Of a DNA stretch of 32,777 nucleotides, positions 28,477 to 32,777 are shown piece by piece. The DNA is from Anaerolineales bacterium (lineage in GTDB: Bacteria > Chloroflexota > Anaerolineae > Anaerolineales > UBA4823), in the NCBI GenBank assembly GCA_014859065.1, contig JACUUU010000008.1:1-32777 (forward strand), read 5' to 3'. The notes beneath the pieces are model-generated. The model ran no database searches, was not told the DNA's origin, and was given only the letters and a program-made list of their open reading frames with translations. The translations under genes and the position numbers were made by a program. Positions within the stretch are counted from its first letter, which is position 1; every line of letters starts with the position of its first letter.

Positions 28477-29805
28477 ATGTCCACAATAAAAATCAAATAT
28501 TTAGCGATGTTAAATCTGCTGTTAATCTTCGTACTTTTGTTAACGGCTTGTGGTCCTGCAGAGACTCCCACACCCGAACCCACACAACCACCCGATGAAC
28601 CACCTGAAGTAGAACCACCACCAGAAGAAATTACCGGTCAACTCGAAATCTTCTCATGGTGGACCACCGGTGGAGAAGCTGCTGGTTTGGAAAACCTTTT
28701 TAGCCTGTATAACGAAAAATTCCCCCAAGTTGAAATAATCAATGCCACTGTTGCAGGAGGAGCAGGTTTTGAAGCGAAGCCAGCATTGACCGCCCGTATG
28801 CTTGGTGGTGACCCTCCGGATTCATTCCAAGTACATATGGGGCAGGAACTCACCGAAACATGGGTAGTTGATGGGTTTATGGAGCCGGTAACTTTTATCT
28901 ACCAGCAGGAAGGATGGGAGCAGTACTACCCTCAGGGTGTTCTGGATATCATCAGCTACGAGGGCGATATCTGGACTGTCCCAGTGAACATACACCGCGC
29001 TAACGTTCTGTGGTACAACCGGGAGGTTTTCGATCAGTATGGTTGGACGCCCCCGGTCACCTTTAATGAGTTCTTCGCTCTGGCGGAGGAAATGCAGGCC
29101 GAAGGCATTACGCCTCTGGCGTTGGGCGATGTCGGTATCTGGGCTTCCATCCACTTATTTGAGGTTGTCCTGGCAGGCAGCATGAGTCCGGATCTATATA
29201 ACGGCTTATGGACGGGGGACACAGACTGGTATGGTCCGGAAGTTACCCTGGCACTCGAAAATATGGCTCGCATGCTCGAATATGCCAACCCAGATCACTC
29301 CGCGCTCTCATGGGACCAGGCCAATGATTTGGTTATCCAGGGTCGTGCTGGCATGACCATCATGGGAGACTGGGTCGATGCTGACAACATGGCGAAAGGC
29401 TTTGAACATTCGGGTTGGGCTTTGCCACCTGGCACAGATGGGATATTCGTTGCCCTTTCTGATACCTTTGGGTTACCTCAAAACCCACCCAACCGTGATA
29501 ATGCCATTGAATGGCTGCGTTTGGTAGGGTCAAAAGAAGGACAAGAGGCATTCAACCCGGTGAAAGGATCCATTTGCGCCCGAAATGATTGTGACCCCAA
29601 TCTGTTTAACATATACCTGCAAGGTGCCATGCAGGATTGGGAGAACCACACGATTGTGCCGAGTCTGGCTCATGGGGCTGCGGCGCCTGAATCTTGGGTT
29701 GCGCTGATCAATGATGTGATGACCACCTTTGTCACAAATCTTGATGTAGCCGCGGCTCAAGCTGGCTTGGCTCAATCATGCGTTGACTCTGGAATCTGTC
29801 AGTAA
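28477..29805 (+). CDS. Sugar ABC transporter substrate-binding lipoprotein (family 1)
   Basis: Lipobox LLLTACG, Pro/Glu-rich linker, LEIFSWWTTGGEAAGLENLFSLYNEKFPQVEI, GRAGMTIMGDWVDADN. RBS gaggagg upstream. Confidence 0.94.
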   Translation: MSTIKIKYLAMLNLLLIFVLLLTACGPAETPTPEPTQPPDEPPEVEPPPEEITGQLEIFSWWTTGGEAAGLENLFSLYNEKFPQVEIINATVAGGAGFEAKPALTARMLGGDPPDSFQVHMGQELTETWVVDGFMEPVTFIYQQEGWEQYYPQGVLDIISYEGDIWTVPVNIHRANVLWYNREVFDQYGWTPPVTFNEFFALAEEMQAEGITPLALGDVGIWASIHLFEVVLAGSMSPDLYNGLWTGDTDWYGPEVTLALENMARMLEYANPDHSALSWDQANDLVIQGRAGMTIMGDWVDADNMAKGFEHSGWALPPGTDGIFVALSDTFGLPQNPPNRDNAIEWLRLVGSKEGQEAFNPVKGSICARNDCDPNLFNIYLQGAMQDWENHTIVPSLAHGAAAPESWVALINDVMTTFVTNLDVAAAQAGLAQSCVDSGICQ

Positions 29806-29820
29806 GTTTTGAGCGACAAC

Positions 29821-29851
29821 AGACCAGGCAGCTCTCTGAGCTGCCTGGTCT
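29821..29851 (+). other. Strong intercistronic hairpin without T-run
   Basis: AGACCAGGCAGCTC-TCT-GAGCTGCCTGGTCT: perfect 14-bp stem, 3-nt loop, followed by CAATGG. Confidence 0.85.
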
Positions 29852-29868
29852 CAATGGTGTAATACAGC

Positions 29869-30858
29869 ATGTTGCGGAGAATTAACCGAGATCGTTTATA
29901 TTCAATATTATTGATATCTCCATCTATTATCCTTATTGCCCTGTTTGTTTATGGATTTATTGGTTGGAGCGTATGGGTTTCATTCTCCAGTTGGGAAGGT
30001 TTGCGACCTGATATGACCTTTAGAGGGGTTCACAATTTTGTTCGTTTGTTTTCAAACCCGCGCTTCCATATAGATATTCGCAACACAATAATTTTTACTG
30101 TTTTTTTCCTGACTGCTTGTATTGGTGTTGGACTGTCGTTGGCTGTAGTGCTTGACCAACGTATCCGCGGTGAAAACTTCTTCCGCAGTCTTTTTCTTTT
30201 CCCTATGGCGGTGTCCTTTATTGTGACTGGCGTTGTTTGGCGCTGGTTGTTGGCTCCAGGCGATCCAGCCATTGGTCGCTTGACAGGTGTTAATGTAATC
30301 TTAGATCAGTTAAACCTTCCCCCACTTAAATGGTATACCGATCCGACAATTTTGCATATTTCTGCCAGCAGCCAGTTAGGGCAATTCCTTGAGTCTGTCG
30401 GATTAGGATTCCTTGCTAACCCATTATATGGTATCCCCGTAGCACTGATCTCTATTGTGATCGCAGCAACCTGGCAAATGTCGGGCTTTGTCATGGCTAT
30501 GTATCTGGCAGGGCTGCGGGGGATTCCGGAGGAATTGCGTGAGGCTGCTCGAGTCGATGGCGCCAATGAATTGCAAGTATATCGGCATATTGTCCTACCC
30601 ATGCTCCGCCCAGTTACTTTAAGCGCTGTTATCATCCTGGGCCATATCTCACTGAAAATTTTTGACCTGGTTGCGGCGATGAGTAAGAGGGGCCCAGGTT
30701 TTGCTACCGATGTGCCGGCGTACTTCATGTTCGAGACAACATTTCACGGCAATAATTTTGCTCAAGGTGCTTCAATCGCTATTTTCATGCTGGTGACTGT
30801 CAGCTTTTTGATAGTCCATTACCTCATTTACAGTAGCCGGACGGAGGCCGAAGTATGA
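29869..30858 (+). CDS. Sugar ABC transporter permease (MalF-like)
   Basis: Multi-TM; EAA loop EELREAARVDGANELQVYRHIVLPMLRP. Confidence 0.94.
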   Translation: MLRRINRDRLYSILLISPSIILIALFVYGFIGWSVWVSFSSWEGLRPDMTFRGVHNFVRLFSNPRFHIDIRNTIIFTVFFLTACIGVGLSLAVVLDQRIRGENFFRSLFLFPMAVSFIVTGVVWRWLLAPGDPAIGRLTGVNVILDQLNLPPLKWYTDPTILHISASSQLGQFLESVGLGFLANPLYGIPVALISIVIAATWQMSGFVMAMYLAGLRGIPEELREAARVDGANELQVYRHIVLPMLRPVTLSAVIILGHISLKIFDLVAAMSKRGPGFATDVPAYFMFETTFHGNNFAQGASIAIFMLVTVSFLIVHYLIYSSRTEAEV

Positions 30859-31820
30859 AGAATACGGATACATCTGCCTCCATATCGACAATTCACCGCC
30901 ATTCGGATCAAGCATTATCCCAAAGATTCAGGTTCTTTACCCGCAAGCTCCCAAGGCTGACCTCTCGAACTATCCTTTACTTGATCCTGCTGATTGCATC
31001 AGCGTTTTACCTTACTCCAATCTATGTCTTATTAGTCACTGGATTAAAATCTTATGCTGAAGCCAGTCTGGATCTGATGTGGCAGCTCCCATCAGTCCCC
31101 AGTCTAGAAAGTTTCCGGGATGCTTTCACCAGCCTGCAGCCTCATTTCAAAAACAGCCTGGTGCTTACAATTCCAGCTGCCATTATTTCAGCAATTTTAG
31201 GGTCTGTGAATGGATATATCCTTTCAAAATGGCGTTTTCGCTTCTCGGAAATCCTCTTCCCTCTTATTCTGTTCGGGATGTTTATCCCTTATCAGAGCAT
31301 CCTGATCCCTCTGGTGCAGACACTCCAGAGTATTACCAATACTGCATTGTCAATGGGTTATCCACGCGAGTTGCTTTGGCTTCTACCAGGGTATGGGAAT
31401 ATCAGTGGTCTGGCTTTCGCACACATCGTTTATGGAATCCCGATTACCACCCTGATATTCCGTAATTACTATGCTGCTGTTCCAACTGAGTTAGTGGATG
31501 CGGCAAAGATTGATGGCGCTGGCTTACTGGGTATTTATCGATGGGTATTGTTGCCCCTTTCTATGCCCGCTTTTGCAGTTGGGCTCATTTGGCAGTTCAC
31601 TTCGATTTGGAATGAGTTTCTTTTTGCTGTCATACTGACCCAAAATCCAGCTGTGCGACCGGTAACCGTTGCGCTGTACAACTTGGCTGGCAGTTATATC
31701 GTTGAATGGAATGTACAAATGGCTGGAGCTTTCTTAGCTGCCCTACCAACCCTACTGGTATACATCTTCCTTGGTCGCTTCTTTATTCGTGGATTACTGG
31801 CAGGATCATTAAAAGGATAA
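30855..31820 (+). CDS. Carbohydrate ABC transporter permease (MalG-like)
   Basis: Multi-TM; EAA loop TELVDAAKIDGAGLLGIYRWVLLPLSMPA. ATGA overlap with previous gene. Confidence 0.94.
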   Translation: MKNTDTSASISTIHRHSDQALSQRFRFFTRKLPRLTSRTILYLILLIASAFYLTPIYVLLVTGLKSYAEASLDLMWQLPSVPSLESFRDAFTSLQPHFKNSLVLTIPAAIISAILGSVNGYILSKWRFRFSEILFPLILFGMFIPYQSILIPLVQTLQSITNTALSMGYPRELLWLLPGYGNISGLAFAHIVYGIPITTLIFRNYYAAVPTELVDAAKIDGAGLLGIYRWVLLPLSMPAFAVGLIWQFTSIWNEFLFAVILTQNPAVRPVTVALYNLAGSYIVEWNVQMAGAFLAALPTLLVYIFLGRFFIRGLLAGSLKG

Positions 31821-31840
31821 GTCTGTAAATTTCTTGTCTA

Positions 31841-32509
31841 TTACCAATCAGGTGAAAGAAGGGTAGAAAGTTGTTCAGCACCTGAGCGATCAGTGATTGC
31901 GAGGACTTCATCGTTTACTTCGAAGGTTGTATCTCCATGTGGAGTTAAAATTTTCCCATGGCGGATTATTGCAGCAATGACACAATTTTCTGGCAAGTTC
32001 AGGTCTTTGATTGCTGTTCCAATCGCAGTTGCCCCATGTGGGATCTTCTCTTCGACTAGAGAATATTCTCCCCGACGCAGCTTAAGTAACGTCATCATAT
32101 CGCCTAATGACATCTCTTCCTCGATTAACTTTGCCATAACTTCAGAATGATTTAAGGCGACATCTACAAAGAATTTCTGGTCGAACAGCCATGCATTCCG
32201 GGGGTCATTGACGCGAGCAATCGTTCGTGGGACATCATATCTTTGTCGTGCAAGATAACAAACGATCAGGTTTTCTGGATCACTGGATGAACAAGCGGCA
32301 AGGACATGAGCTCGGCGAATGCCAGCGTTTTCGAGAACGTTGCAAGAAATTGCTGATCCCTGATAAATCGCCTCGGTTGGTATTTCTCGGTGCATTCGAG
32401 CGAGAAAATCTGGTCGGTTTTCGATGATCGATATTTCGTGGTTTAGCCCAAGTAGCATTTGAGCCAGTTCTGTGCCTGTCCGTCCTCCGCCTACAATTAA
32501 TACAAACAT
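31841..32509 (-). CDS. TrkA-like K+ uptake regulatory protein (RCK-N/C)
   Basis: MFVLIVGGGRTGTELAQMLLGLNHEISIIENRPD; C-terminal half fits TrkA_C (GEYSLVEEKIPHGATAIGTAIKDLNLPENCVIAAIIRHGKILTPHGDTTFEVNDEVLAIT). Internal ATG at 32509 is preferred. Confidence 0.92.
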   Translation of the reverse strand: MFVLIVGGGRTGTELAQMLLGLNHEISIIENRPDFLARMHREIPTEAIYQGSAISCNVLENAGIRRAHVLAACSSSDPENLIVCYLARQRYDVPRTIARVNDPRNAWLFDQKFFVDVALNHSEVMAKLIEEEMSLGDMMTLLKLRRGEYSLVEEKIPHGATAIGTAIKDLNLPENCVIAAIIRHGKILTPHGDTTFEVNDEVLAITDRSGAEQLSTLLSPDW

Positions 32510-32510
32510 A

Positions 32511-32777
32511 TTACACAATCCTCTTTTCATCCAATCGGATGCGTAAAGTGTCAATTGCAGATTGATTTGCGCTAATCAACAGGACATCATCTTGTTTTAA
32601 TTTACTGTCAGCACTAGGCAAGAATGCGTTTCCAGAGCGGGTCAGCGCGATTGGTTGACAGCCATCTGGGATCAATTCGCTTAAAAGACGATCGTTCCAA
32701 GCAGAAGGTATCGTAAACTCAATAATATCAACTTCACCGTGACCAGCAGAGAAGACATGCCTTAATTCGTGATGACA
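32511..32777 (-). CDS. Second TrkA-like protein, C-terminal fragment (truncated by window edge)
   Basis: Minus-strand open frame to the edge reads ...HVFSAGHGEVDIIEFTIPSAWNDRLLSELIPDGCQPIALTRSGNAFLPSADSKLKQDDVLLISANQSAIDTLRIRLDEKRIV-stop. This matches a TrkA_C pattern. It was not in the ORF track. Confidence 0.8.
   Translation of the reverse strand, partial: CHHELRHVFSAGHGEVDIIEFTIPSAWNDRLLSELIPDGCQPIALTRSGNAFLPSADSKLKQDDVLLISANQSAIDTLRIRLDEKRIV

Noticed and set aside
1-32777. CRISPR arrays, transposases, prophage genes, tRNA/rRNA
   Set aside because: Looked for repeated spacers, IS-like terminal repeats, integrases and cloverleaf or rRNA motifs; none seen by eye.

Overview
The window is a dense bacterial chromosomal segment. 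Gene content and protein style suggest an anaerobic Chloroflexota/Anaerolineae-like organism, which is an inference. Blocks from left to right: (1) nt 1-11867, a carbamate kinase 3' end, a complete BMP-family nucleoside-type ABC importer, two unrelated PLP enzymes, a GT2 glycosyltransferase, an unassigned 184-aa protein and a dihydropyrimidinase/hydantoinase. Together these look like a purine/hydantoin-type nitrogen catabolism locus. (2) nt 11898-15484, a three-gene module of complex-I-like membrane subunits with no peripheral-arm genes. (3) nt 15620-18723, a coiled-coil protein next to selB. (4) nt 18789-26766, minus strand, a YtcJ-like amidohydrolase and an origin-type cluster (parB, parA, PfkB kinase, jag/khpB, yidC, a beta-propeller lipoprotein, yidD, rnpA, rpmH). 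(5) nt 27132-31820, a ROK regulator and a sugar ABC importer without an ATPase. (6) tandem TrkA-like proteins on the minus strand. I found no rRNA, tRNA, CRISPR or transposase. The best candidates for something undescribed are the orphan complex-I-like module (one antiporter-like subunit appears to lack the canonical Glu/Lys residues), the variant catabolic locus with its unassigned proteins, the coiled-coil/selB pair, the eight-repeat propeller lipoprotein inside the insertase locus, and several palindromes and hairpins in intergenic regions. All assignments come from reading motifs by eye; no database search was run.
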